Made by a program: the position numbers and the translations under genes. A stretch of 64,000 nt of DNA from Labrys sp. KNU-23 (GTDB lineage: Bacteria; Pseudomonadota; Alphaproteobacteria; Rhizobiales; Labraceae): the NCBI RefSeq assembly GCF_008330945.1, contig NZ_CP043488.1, forward strand, positions 1,178,001-1,242,000, given 5' to 3'. Numbering within the stretch: the stretch's first letter is position 1; each line of letters starts with the position of its first letter. The notes under the pieces were generated by a model that worked only from the letters and a program-made list of their open reading frames with translations, made no database searches and was not told the origin of the DNA. Shown one piece after another: positions 17,163 through 25,458 of this stretch.

Positions 17163-17939
17163 TCATGGCTTCGATATGACCAGCCGCAAAGAACCTTCGA
17201 AGAAGGGCTGGCTGCGGAGTTTGCCATAGCGCCTGTCCCAGGTTCCGTCCTGCAGGTCGCGGCCAAGCTCGTCAACGAAACGCTCGCCGACGGCAGGAGC
17301 GACAAAACTCCAGGCCGAATTGGCAAGCCGCGCTCCGGGCTCGAGCAGACGCTCGGGCCTGCCGTAATAGGCCTCGCCGAATCCATCGATGCAGCCCAGG
17401 GGGATGGGCACCGGCCTGATCTCGATATGGCCTGCGAGAGCGCCTGCAATAGCCGTCATGCCTGGGTAGCGTCGAGCCTCGACGGCGATCATCTCCGGGG
17501 CGTAGGCATGGAGCCACGAGCGTTCCAGTGCGTCGGGATCACAGCTGAGAACCAGGACCGGCCCGCGCGTGACGCGGCGCATCTCCGCCAGGCCTTTCCT
17601 CAGATCCGCCCATTGATGAACCGTGAATGTCGCCATGCTGGCATCGAAGCGCCGGTCGGGGAAAGGCAGGAACTCGGCTGTCGCATCGATTGCCGTCGAC
17701 AGATGGGCCGGCCGCTGTGCCCGCATCGAGGCGGAGGGCTCGACAGCCGTCACCTCGCGGTCGAGCGGTTCGTAGGAGCCCGCTCCGGCTCCGACATTGA
17801 GTATGGTTGCCGCATCACCCAGAGCCTCCAGGATGAATTGCGCGATGTGAGGATCCGGCTGGCGATAAGTCTTGTAGCCGCTGCCGATCACGCCGTAATT
17901 CGCGTCGCCGGCACTGCCGTCCTGGTACCTGCCATGCAT
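17163..17939 (-). CDS. Class I SAM-dependent methyltransferase (Methyltransf_11 type)
   Basis: 258 residues. Motif I is ILNVGAGAGSYEPLD, followed by VTAVEPSASM and FPDRRFDASMATFTVHQW. The C-terminal half is variable, as expected for substrate binding. Substrate is unknown. It is operonic with the PdxH-like gene downstream and divergent from a LysR regulator, which is the natural candidate regulator of the pair. Confidence 0.82.
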   Translation of the reverse strand: MHGRYQDGSAGDANYGVIGSGYKTYRQPDPHIAQFILEALGDAATILNVGAGAGSYEPLDREVTAVEPSASMRAQRPAHLSTAIDATAEFLPFPDRRFDASMATFTVHQWADLRKGLAEMRRVTRGPVLVLSCDPDALERSWLHAYAPEMIAVEARRYPGMTAIAGALAGHIEIRPVPIPLGCIDGFGEAYYGRPERLLEPGARLANSAWSFVAPAVGERFVDELGRDLQDGTWDRRYGKLRSQPFFEGSLRLVISKP

Positions 17940-18100
17940 ATTCCATCTCCCGTGCCTGCATGGAACAAGGCCGCCTCGTCCGCCGGGCGGCTGTCGTCTG
18001 TTCCAAAATAGCGATAATCCCTATGTCGGTCGGCAGAAAACACCATGATTTACATGATGAAAATCGATATGATCGAACGCTCGATGTTCGGAAAATGCAC

Positions 18101-18994
18101 ATGGTAAGACATATTCCCTCGCTGAATGCTCTGCGGGCCTTCGAGGCTGCGGGCCGCCATGGCCGCATGACGCGCGCAGCCGAGGAACTCCACGTCACGC
18201 ACAGTGCTGTCAGCCGCCAGATACAGCATCTCGAGCAGGTGCTGGGCGTTCCCCTGTTCGACGGCCCGAAGAACAGGCTGCGCCTGACCGACGCCGGCTC
18301 GACATTGCTGTCCGGTCTCGTAAAGGCTTTCGACCAGATCGACATGTCCGTTCGCGCGGTAGCCGACACCGAACAGGGGCCCCTCGACGTCTCATGCCCG
18401 GGCACGTTCACCATGCGCTGGCTCATTCCGCGGCTCTATCGCTTCCAGGCCGAGTTTCCCGAGATCGAAGTGCGCCTGACGGCATCGTCCCGCCCGGTGG
18501 ATTTCAGCAAGGACGGCTTCGACGTCGCCATACGCGTCGGAACGGTGCCATGGCCTGAAGGAGCCGAAATCATCGAGCTGTTTCCCGAACAGACCGGCCC
18601 GGTGCTCGCCCCGCCGCTGGCGGCAGGCTCGTCCGACGAGCTCGACGGTATCCCGCAACTCCATACCCGAACGCGCCTGAGGGCATGGGGCGACTGGCAT
18701 TCGCGCTCGGGGCAGCCAATCCAGGCCGGGCCGCGCGTCGAATACGAGCATTTCTATTTCATGCTGGAGGCGGCGAGAGCCGGCCTGGGTGTCTGTGTCG
18801 CGCCGTGGCCCTATGTCAGCGAAGACATCCATTCGGGCCGGCTGCAAGCACCGTCGGGTTTCATGGACAGCGGCCACGATTATGTCGCCTTGCGCCGGGC
18901 GAGACGCAATCGCAAATCCAGCCTGTTTTGCGACTGGCTTCGCGCCGAAGCCGGCGCCTTCGTGAAATCCGACCCGCCGCCGTCGAAACTCTGA
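18101..18994 (+). CDS. LysR-family transcriptional regulator (GcvA-like)
   Basis: About 297 residues. IPSLNALRAFEAAGRHGRMTRA, LHVTHSAVSRQIQHLEQVLG and LTDAGSTLL form the winged HTH typical of GcvA/AmpR-type regulators. The effector domain begins near residue 90 (GPLDVSCPGTF). ATG 18101 gives the standard N-terminus, and ATG 18095 two codons upstream is also possible. The frame extends to 17960 without a credible ribosome site. It is divergent from the methyltransferase-pdxH pair, its likely target. Confidence 0.87.
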   Translation: MVRHIPSLNALRAFEAAGRHGRMTRAAEELHVTHSAVSRQIQHLEQVLGVPLFDGPKNRLRLTDAGSTLLSGLVKAFDQIDMSVRAVADTEQGPLDVSCPGTFTMRWLIPRLYRFQAEFPEIEVRLTASSRPVDFSKDGFDVAIRVGTVPWPEGAEIIELFPEQTGPVLAPPLAAGSSDELDGIPQLHTRTRLRAWGDWHSRSGQPIQAGPRVEYEHFYFMLEAARAGLGVCVAPWPYVSEDIHSGRLQAPSGFMDSGHDYVALRRARRNRKSSLFCDWLRAEAGAFVKSDPPPSKL

Positions 18995-19175
18995 AGGAAT
19001 TGTCCGGCAGCGCCATGCCAAAGGACGTCAACCTCTTTTCAGCGCTCAACTGCCTTTGCAACCAAGCGAGGGCACACAACCAAAGATATATAAGGTATAA
19101 AAATACTCTCAATACGTGTAATTGATCGGTGATACTCTCGGCTGTCGATGTGCTGCTCACCACGGCCATCGGCAC

Positions 19176-19212
19176 GGCCCTGCCGGCGCCATTCACCTAG
19201 TTCGGCAGGGCC
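19176..19212. repeat. Perfect 10-bp inverted repeat (hairpin 1)
   Basis: GGCCCTGCCG and CGGCAGGGCC are exact reverse complements, separated by 17 nt. No T-run follows on either strand, so it is not a standard intrinsic terminator. It may be a structured RNA element or a lysR read-through barrier. Confidence 0.6.
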
Positions 19213-19219
19213 ACCCTCT

Positions 19220-19239
19220 CTCGATCTCGTGGGATCGAG
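19220..19239. repeat. 7-bp inverted repeat (hairpin 2)
   Basis: CTCGATC and GATCGAG pair perfectly around a 6-nt loop, 7 bp after hairpin 1. The two stems in tandem are what makes this gap stand out. Confidence 0.55.
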
Positions 19240-19396
19240 ACCAACCGCTTTGAAGACCTGCGCGAATGCCGAGCCGTCACGGTGTTGACGTGAAACTGCG
19301 CATCGAGTCCATGCGCCGCCGCAATGCCCTCTACGCCAGTGGTCGGCGACTATGGCTTACTTCGCTCCTTCCATGTCCGACTACGGAGAAGTTGCA

Positions 19397-19684
19397 ATGG
19401 CTGCCATCGATCCCCTGACTGCCGGCGCCGTCCTGCTGGCAACCGCTGCCACGGATGCGGTTTATGTCATGTTCACCGCTGCGGTGGTGGCCCGCAAGCG
19501 CGTGCCGGCCGCGACCTGGAGCAGTGTCTGGTATTTGCTGTCGTCCTATGCCGTCATCAGCTACACCGAGAACTGGGTCTATGTCGCCTTTGCAGCGCTA
19601 GGCTCGTGGCTCGGCGCCTATGCCTCGATCACCTTCCTGCACCGCCCGCCCGGCGGACCGCCAGTCGGTGCGGCACCAGACTAG
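19397..19684 (+). CDS. Small membrane protein of unknown function
   Basis: About 95 residues with three hydrophobic segments: LTAGAVLLATAATDAVYVMFTAAV, SVWYLLSSYAVISY and WVYVAFAALGSWLGAYASI. It ends in a short polar tail with HRPPGGPPVG. ATG 19397 is preceded by GGAGAAGTTGCA, deciding against in-frame ATGs at 19352 and 19373. The fold looks like a compact inner-membrane bundle with charged residues (Asp, Glu) near helix ends. I do not recognise a function. Confidence 0.65.
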   Translation: MAAIDPLTAGAVLLATAATDAVYVMFTAAVVARKRVPAATWSSVWYLLSSYAVISYTENWVYVAFAALGSWLGAYASITFLHRPPGGPPVGAAPD

Positions 19685-20044
19685 ACAATCGCTGCGGGAG
19701 GCAGCCATCGCCGGCCGCAAGCCCGAAATCGACGCAGCGGGCAAGGTCCGGATAACTGTATCGCTCGCCTTGACCATACAGATCGGCGCAATTGCACGCG
19801 ACTGTTCCTGTCCCCCTCAAACGCAGGCCGGTATGTGGCTGTCCGCAAGTAGCAGAGACGACCTGAACAGAAGGCTGCAAAGGGTCTGCTTCAAGCCTCC
19901 CGGTTCGGACTTGATCGAGGCCGGGACCGCGCTGATGGCCACCGGACGAGGCACCGCGGCTGCCCCTTCCCGCCCCCGGCAAGGGCGCGCGATGGTCACC
20001 CTGCGGACGTTCTGCAACCAACCACCGCAGGAGAGGCCCGACGC
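19685..20044. other. 360-bp region without a convincing gene
   Basis: It lies between the small membrane protein and the Peripla_BP_6 gene. Overlapping frames (for example through 19620-20048) have shadow-like Arg/Pro/Gly-rich translations. The only functional-looking element is the AGGAG ribosome site at about 20028 for the next gene. No strong hairpin is seen. Confidence 0.5.
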
Positions 20045-21157
20045 ATGAAGACGCAGCCATCCCCGCCTGGCATGGAGCGGACCGCAGGGGCAACTATCCG
20101 GATCGGCGCCCTGGCTCCCCTCACCCGGCCTGGCTGGATCGACGCCGGCCGGCATTTGCTCGCCGGGCTCGAGCTGGCCGTTTGCGACGTCAATCGGGCC
20201 GGAGGCATCGCTGGAAGAGCACTCGAGCTGATGGTCCGAGACACCGCGGCCGATCCACACAAGGCCGTGGCGGCAGTCGATGAATTGGCTGGCCTGGGCG
20301 TGGCTGCCTTGGTGGGGGAATATCATAGCGTGGTCGCCCGCGCCGCGGCGGCCAGGGCCCATGCCCTGGGCCTGCCGTTCCTGTGCTCGTCGGCGGTTCT
20401 CGACGCCCTCATCGAACGGCCGACGAACTGGATCGCGCGCCTCGCCCCCGCACAGTCCCACGGCTGGCAGGCTTACGCAGATTTCCTCCTCGGCGCAGGC
20501 CACAAGCACATTGCAATAGCGGCCCAGCCGAGCGTTTATTGGGCATCCGGAGCCCGCATCCTAGCAGACTGTCTCGCTGCGTGCGGCGGGAGCGTGATCG
20601 AACTCGACATGCCCGTGCACGCTCCAGCCGCGATGTGCGACGAACTCGCCGGCATTCGTGCAACAGCCCTCCTGCTGCTGGTCGGTTACCCGGAGCCGGC
20701 CGTATCGATCGTCAAGGCCGTCCGCCACGACAGGCGGCTCACCGGGCTCATGATCGGTGCTCCAGCCGGGCAACCGGAATTCGCCGAATGGGCGGCGTTG
20801 CTGGGCGACGACGGCGCCGCCATCCCGTTCCTGCGCTACCTGCCCGAGCGACTGGGCCCGCTCGGCACCCGCATCGAGGCGGCCCTCCACGAGCGATTGG
20901 CCGAAGCTCCCTCCTTCGTCGCCCTGGAGGGCTACGACACCATCATCGTCCTCGCCGCGGCGTTGCGTGCTCACGGAGTGGACCGGGCGCGCATCGCCGG
21001 ATCCTGGCCGCAGCTGGCCATTGAAGGCACCCGCGGGCCGATCCAGTTTTCCCGGGCCCCGGGCATCTGCGTTTGGCAATGGGCCTGGCCGCCAGTCCAG
21101 GTGGTTGACCGAGATCCGGCGCAACCGGATCGCTTTCGGGTCCTTCACGTCCGATGA
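20045..21157 (+). CDS. Peripla_BP_6 family ligand-binding protein without a signal peptide
   Basis: 370 residues with the type I periplasmic-binding fold: TIRIGALAPLTRPG begins the first strand at residue 17, then LAVCDVNRAGGIAGRALEL, AALVGEYHSVVARAAA and FVALEGYDTIIVLAA. It is clearly related to LivK/UrtA/AmiC binding proteins, yet the N-terminus MKTQPSPPGMERTAGA has no hydrophobic signal. The next possible upstream start is in another frame. A cytoplasmic ligand sensor, like AmiC of Pseudomonas, is the best analogy. No AmiR-type partner or permease gene adjoins it. AGGAG lies 13 bp upstream of the ATG. Confidence 0.8.
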   Translation: MKTQPSPPGMERTAGATIRIGALAPLTRPGWIDAGRHLLAGLELAVCDVNRAGGIAGRALELMVRDTAADPHKAVAAVDELAGLGVAALVGEYHSVVARAAAARAHALGLPFLCSSAVLDALIERPTNWIARLAPAQSHGWQAYADFLLGAGHKHIAIAAQPSVYWASGARILADCLAACGGSVIELDMPVHAPAAMCDELAGIRATALLLLVGYPEPAVSIVKAVRHDRRLTGLMIGAPAGQPEFAEWAALLGDDGAAIPFLRYLPERLGPLGTRIEAALHERLAEAPSFVALEGYDTIIVLAAALRAHGVDRARIAGSWPQLAIEGTRGPIQFSRAPGICVWQWAWPPVQVVDRDPAQPDRFRVLHVR

Positions 21158-21196
21158 GAGAGCGCTGAAGCCCGACTGCCGATCTGGCGATGCACC

Positions 21197-21424
21197 TCAC
21201 GACAGACGGTAGGACGGCGGAGCTATGCCATTTGACGCCTGCGATCCATCGTGCGTTTCCACCCGGTGGTTTTGCCCACGCGCTCTTTCGCATACATCAC
21301 GAACGCAACCATCCCTTGATATCCGCGGTGGGATAGCTCGGATGTGGACGAAGATCCCGTCACCCTCCACCATCGCCAGGATGCTTCCGGCTCCGGACCT
21401 TGGATCGACCAGGAGTTCACCCAT
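21197..21424 (-). CDS. Possible small ORF downstream of the epimerase, hypothetical
   Basis: 75 codons starting 10 bp after the epimerase stop, same strand. The first half (GELLVDPRSGAGSILAMVEG, then DGIFVHIRAIPP) has coding-like composition, and the same frame reads coherently backward into the epimerase 3' end (KEDWKYSFKF). The second half looks non-coding. It could be a remnant of a displaced gene tail after rearrangement. No ribosome site is evident, and no family is recognised. Confidence 0.25.
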   Translation of the reverse strand: MGELLVDPRSGAGSILAMVEGDGIFVHIRAIPPRISRDGCVRDVCERARGQNHRVETHDGSQASNGIAPPSYRLS

Positions 21425-21434
21425 AAACTTGAAG

Positions 21435-22337
21435 CTATACTTCCAATCTTCCTTGCCACCATTGTATCGTCTCGGACAAGCGGTCGCGCATTGTCCCTAT
21501 CGGTCGGTATCCGACCTCGTTGCGCAATCTTGTGACATCCGCAACGATGACCGGTGGCTCATTCGGACGATCCGGTAGGGCGCCGAAGCGAAGCTCCCCG
21601 ACACCACCGGCAACCGCACGGATCTCCTCGGCCAATTCCTTGATCCGCAATGCCTCTCCCGAAGCGATATTGACCGCGCCGTTCACCTTCGACACGGCGA
21701 GCGTCGCCAGGGCCTCGCCGGCATCGCGAACATTCGTGAAGTCCCTGACTTGAACCCCCGATGACATCAACACGGGACGTCGGGCCAGAAGGTTCGTCAC
21801 GATCGAGGAGACCAGCCTGTTTGGATGTTCATTCGGTCCGAACAGAAAGAACAGCCGGCCCCATGCGAACTCTATGCCACGCGTTGCGGCCAATTCCTCG
21901 ATGATCCGGCGAGCCGCATCCTTGGAAACCGCATAAAGCGTGCTTGGTCGAATGCTGGTTTCCACCTCGCTGCAGGCATGACCCGACGACAGGTCATATT
22001 CCATGCAGGTGCCTGCACATACGATACGACGCACTCCAGCCCGGTGGGCAGCCGAAACGAGCTGGATCGTCGCCACCGTCCATCGGAGATTTGCCTCCGC
22101 ATCCCAGAACTTTCCGTGTTCCACATCCCAGGCCAGGTGAAGCACGACTTCCGGCTTGGATATGGTAAGGGCGACCTCCGCCATCGAGGGGTCGAGCAGG
22201 TCGGCGACGATGATCTTGCATCCCTGCATGGTCGCGAGTTTACGCGAGACGACGAAGACTTCGTGTCCCGCCGCCGCGAGCGAAGCGGCGGCCCATCTGC
22301 CAATAAACCCCGTTCCGCCTGTAACGAGTACACGCAT
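21435..22337 (-). CDS. NAD-dependent epimerase/dehydratase (extended SDR), nucleotide-sugar type
   Basis: About 300 residues. MRVLVTGGTGFIGRW is the Rossmann TGxxGxxG of extended SDRs, followed by VVLHLAWDVEHG, CAGTCMEYDLSSG and STLYAVSKDAARR, where Tyr and Lys of YxxxK are the catalytic pair. The C-terminus with EVGYRPIGTMRDRLSETIQWW is typical of sugar epimerases or reductases. ATG 22337 was chosen over the long upstream extension to 22451 because the Rossmann strand must be N-terminal. It lies 22 bp after the GT2 gene in a minus-strand glycan cluster. It probably makes a deoxy or branched NDP-sugar. Confidence 0.83.
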   Translation of the reverse strand: MRVLVTGGTGFIGRWAAASLAAAGHEVFVVSRKLATMQGCKIIVADLLDPSMAEVALTISKPEVVLHLAWDVEHGKFWDAEANLRWTVATIQLVSAAHRAGVRRIVCAGTCMEYDLSSGHACSEVETSIRPSTLYAVSKDAARRIIEELAATRGIEFAWGRLFFLFGPNEHPNRLVSSIVTNLLARRPVLMSSGVQVRDFTNVRDAGEALATLAVSKVNGAVNIASGEALRIKELAEEIRAVAGGVGELRFGALPDRPNEPPVIVADVTRLRNEVGYRPIGTMRDRLSETIQWWQGRLEV

Positions 22338-22359
22338 TATTGCTTGCCCATGAAATTGT

Positions 22360-23259
22360 TCAAAAATCTGTGTTATAGCTGACGCCGCCAAGATCCATGA
22401 GCAGCTTTCTCTTGATAATTTTACGAATCTTGTAGACCCGTCGGCCAACATAGATTGGCAATATTGCCTGCAAGATCAGTCTTTCAGCTTTTGAGTACTG
22501 AGACCTCTCGATATATAGGCGGCACTGCGCAGAAAATTTCTTGCGAAGCCCCGTCATCAGGGCAAGCGGAGGAGACGTCCCCTTCTGGGGCGAATAACCC
22601 TTGACAACCAGGCGCTGAACGAAGAGCGCCTCCGGCACGACGACGACCGCCTTTTCGAGCAGCGACGGGAACAGGATCAAATGGTCGAGGGCCCACGGGT
22701 GCGAGAAGGCGCTCCAGCATTCCTCGAAGTCCGCAAGCAGCCGGTCTCGACGCCACAGGCCGTAGAACCATCCGGCATGCGAGTTGAACATCAGCTGGAT
22801 GATCGAGATCAGGTTTGACTTGCCCACGAAGGGTTTTGGGCGACTGATGCGCACTGTTTTGCTGAGGGTCTGCGTGCGCGTCGTCGGCACGGCCACGTTT
22901 GCGCTCGGATCGGCCGCAAGAGAAACGTAGAGCCTTTCAATGTAATCCGGAGCGCACAGGTCGTCATGCGCGCGCCACATGACAAACTCTGCTTCGCAAT
23001 CTTTCAGAACGCTGAGGAAGTTGGGCATTGCCCGAATGTTTTTCGGGTGCCTGATATATTTGACGCGGCTATCCCTGGCCGCGAACTCCCGCGCAATCTC
23101 CGGCGTAGAGTCTTGAGAAGCATTGTCATATATGCGTATCTCGATATCTCTGAATGTTTGAGATATGAGGCATTGAAGACAGTCTCGCAGCTGCTCCTCG
23201 CCATTATAGACTGGAACACCCACTATCACTTTTGCAGTCATCGTATTTACTACCGGCAT
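22360..23259 (-). CDS. Glycosyltransferase family 2 protein
   Basis: About 299 residues. The GT-A fold N-terminus reads VIVGVPVYNGEEQLRDCL, then IRIYDNASQDSTPEIA and FVMWRAHDDLCAPDYIE, where the HDD region is the metal/nucleotide-sugar site. It transfers a sugar from an activated donor during surface glycan assembly at the cytoplasmic face. The start is uncertain: ATG 23259 (MPVVNT) or 23241 (MTAKVIV), neither with a strong ribosome site. Composition is less GC-rich than the neighbouring housekeeping-type genes, as often seen in horizontally moving glycan genes. Confidence 0.83.
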   Translation of the reverse strand: MPVVNTMTAKVIVGVPVYNGEEQLRDCLQCLISQTFRDIEIRIYDNASQDSTPEIAREFAARDSRVKYIRHPKNIRAMPNFLSVLKDCEAEFVMWRAHDDLCAPDYIERLYVSLAADPSANVAVPTTRTQTLSKTVRISRPKPFVGKSNLISIIQLMFNSHAGWFYGLWRRDRLLADFEECWSAFSHPWALDHLILFPSLLEKAVVVVPEALFVQRLVVKGYSPQKGTSPPLALMTGLRKKFSAQCRLYIERSQYSKAERLILQAILPIYVGRRVYKIRKIIKRKLLMDLGGVSYNTDF

Positions 23260-23525
23260 GCCGTGGACAAAAAAGCGACCTCGCCTCCCTGGCGTTCCGG
23301 GAAGAGGCAGCGCCCAGGTGAACGTTGCGAGATTCGACAGGAGGCACCGACCAGATCCCGGAAGTTTCGTGAATTCCGTACGATCAATGCTCCCTGTCCT
23401 GGGAGACAGGAGTATCGATACTAAGTGCATGGACGGTGACTGAAAATTGGCGCTTCGATTAAGATTTATTACAAGTTGTTTTGGCGTAATAATATTGCCA
23501 CCATCGTGAAGTATCGACTGAATAT

Positions 23526-24599
23526 CTACTGATATTCCAGTCGCCGCAGCATTCTCTGTACGGACGCCCGATCGGGCCTTCGGCGCATGGCGGAACCGTT
23601 GCCACGTTTATATTTGGTCAGCCGACCGGCCAGGAATGCGAGCATTGCGATGATGACCGCATCGTCGACATATCCGTAAAAGCCAGGATCGGGGATCAGG
23701 TCATTGGGCATCAGGCCGTATGAAACGGCAGCAACGCCAAGCAACATCGGCGCGCCAAAGCGCACGAAATGATAATCCTTCCACCATCTCTTGTGCTTCT
23801 TGGCCGTCCGCACCTTGGATGGCCGGCTCGCCGCCGATTCCCGTGGCCGCGCCTCGCCGGACAGGATGCTGCGCCCCTGCTCCCTGACCATCTGGAAGTA
23901 TGGGTCATCCGCGGATTCAGGGTAGAAATCGAGCAATTCGAGAATGCCCTTCACCGTTTCGTGGTCGAGGCAGTTGCCGCGGCCACTAACGCCGACATTG
24001 AGACGGCTGGCTGCCTTGCCTCGTACGGCTTGCACGGCCTGCCTGACCTGGTCATCGGACACGGACGCCCGCGCGAAGCCCAGCACCTCCTTGGTGATCT
24101 CAAAAGGATTTTCGATCAGTTCTTCATAGGTGATCAGCAGTCTGTTCTTGGCATTCCGCCAGCTGACATAGAAATTCAGGTACCAGGGAATGGCGAGACG
24201 CGCGATCATGCGATCCAGGGTGGCGTCATCCAGTTGTGCATGTTCGGGCCTCAGCCAGATCATCGGCCACAGGTTTCCCTCGCGTCGAACATGATCGCGC
24301 AGGCTTACAACGCAATCGAACAGGCTTCGAACCAGGACAATCGGGGTGATGCCATAGTCCTGGCACATCTCCTCGGTCCAACGATGGTTTCGGATGTGCA
24401 ACTGAGCAACGTAATCCTGATCATCCACCTGCTGCAGGTAGAACTCGTCGAGCTCCTGCTCCCTACGCCCGGCAGCCGGGAGCGGAACGGCCCGCTTGAA
24501 ATCGCCAATTTCGCTGATGATGTCCGAAAGGAAGGTCGATCCGGACTTCGGCATGCACGCCAGAAGGATATGAGTACGCCGCTTTCCGTTGTCGGTCAT
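23526..24599 (-). CDS. Sulfotransferase with C-terminal YkvA/DUF1232-like domain
   Basis: About 357 residues. N-terminal PAPS-dependent sulfotransferase: 5'-phosphosulfate loop CMPKSGSTFLSDII (residues 15-28) and the 3'-phosphate segment PIVLVRSLFDCVVSL (86-100), then LLITYEELIENPFE. From about residue 280 a second module follows: a membrane-prone stretch then GLMPNDLIPDPGFYGYVDD with VIIAMLAFLAGRL, which matches the YkvA/DUF1232 pattern (PxDLIPD...G..DD). The fusion would place a carbohydrate sulfotransferase at the membrane. ATG 24599 follows GAGAGACA. It lies in the glycan cluster next to an IS remnant. Confidence 0.78.
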   Translation of the reverse strand: MTDNGKRRTHILLACMPKSGSTFLSDIISEIGDFKRAVPLPAAGRREQELDEFYLQQVDDQDYVAQLHIRNHRWTEEMCQDYGITPIVLVRSLFDCVVSLRDHVRREGNLWPMIWLRPEHAQLDDATLDRMIARLAIPWYLNFYVSWRNAKNRLLITYEELIENPFEITKEVLGFARASVSDDQVRQAVQAVRGKAASRLNVGVSGRGNCLDHETVKGILELLDFYPESADDPYFQMVREQGRSILSGEARPRESAASRPSKVRTAKKHKRWWKDYHFVRFGAPMLLGVAAVSYGLMPNDLIPDPGFYGYVDDAVIIAMLAFLAGRLTKYKRGNGSAMRRRPDRASVQRMLRRLEYQ

Positions 24600-24702
24600 T
24601 GTCTCTCGCAGTTGGAATACTCGGTCATTTGAACGGGAATGCATTGTAAGCGCCGGCGTCGGAGCGCGCTCAAGCACGGTAATTTTCGAAAGCCGGCCAG
24701 GC

Positions 24703-25128
24703 TCAACATGGATCCCAGCTGCCCCCGGCGGCCTTCAATCCGACGGGAAATTCAACCTGCTCGCCCACCGCACGACCTGTCGACCGCCCGGGCCGATGCC
24801 ATCTCGAGACTGGTGCGAAGAGGCGCGCCCTGATGTGTTCGCCGTCGACCGAAAGCTCCTCCGGCACGGGGCCGGCGGCCGCCATCCTTGCAAAGGTCGC
24901 CTGCCAGACCTGCCGTTGCGACCAACGATGGAATCGATTGTAGATCGTGGCCGGCCGGCCATAGGCGGGCGGCACGTCACGCCATCGACACCCCGTCCTC
25001 AGGACATGGAGAATACCCGAGATCACCCTGCGGTCGTCGATGCGGGGCTTTCCAGCCTCCCCACGTGGAAGATGCGGCTCCAGGGCATCCCACGCCTCGT
25101 CCGACAGCCAATAAAGGCCCTCCGCCAT
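24703..25128 (-). pseudogene. IS5-family transposase remnant (N-terminal part only)
   Basis: The translation starts MAEGLYWLSDEAWDALEPHL and contains RRVISGILHVLRTGCRWRDV, PPAYGRPATIYNRFHRW and ELSVDGEHIRA, the DUF4096/IS5 (IS427-group) transposase N-terminal half, including the first catalytic Asp. The frame then degenerates (RWHRPGRSTGRAVG...) and ends at 24703, with no downstream ORF carrying the remaining DDE residues. Terminal inverted repeats were not found. A decayed insertion sequence next to the sulfotransferase gene marks this as a rearrangement-prone segment. Confidence 0.75.
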
Positions 25129-25458
25129 ATCATGTCCTCTTGCGTTCCACTCAGACACAGGAATACGAATACGCGCGCCAGGCAGAAATACTTCTACAAA
25201 ACGCGTGGATAAGCTCGAAGGATTTATTTTTAAGATGTTATTTATTTATATAATTGAAAAAATCTAGAACTTATTCAAAATCACTAGCGGTATATGCATA
25301 CTATGTATTCCAGCACGTCTGTTATAATAATTGTTCAGAGATTTTTACTTATAATTCGGAATATTAAGAAATATTACGCACTTGCCAACCATCGGCATAG
25401 ATCATGGCCAAGGTCGCCTCCCGGACTGCCGGCGTACAGCCTGCCTTCCCCGCGGGGC
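25129..25458. other. 330-bp low-GC intergenic segment
   Basis: Bases 25215-25385 are strikingly AT-rich (runs such as TTATTTATTTATATAATTG and TTATAATAATTG) in a window otherwise near 65% GC. No gene is visible. It could be imported DNA, an insertion scar next to the IS remnant, or a promoter/silencer-bound region. Confidence 0.6.

Larger units (their letters stand above)
18995..19396. other. 402-bp intergenic region with AT-rich block and two hairpins
   Basis: An AT-rich stretch (about 19080-19125, with TATAAGGTATAAAAAT) is followed by two strong inverted repeats at 19176-19212 and 19220-19239. ATACTCTC is directly repeated at 19103 and 19132. No protein-coding frame looks real. It could hold a small structured RNA or the leader of the small membrane-protein gene downstream. 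Confidence 0.5.
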
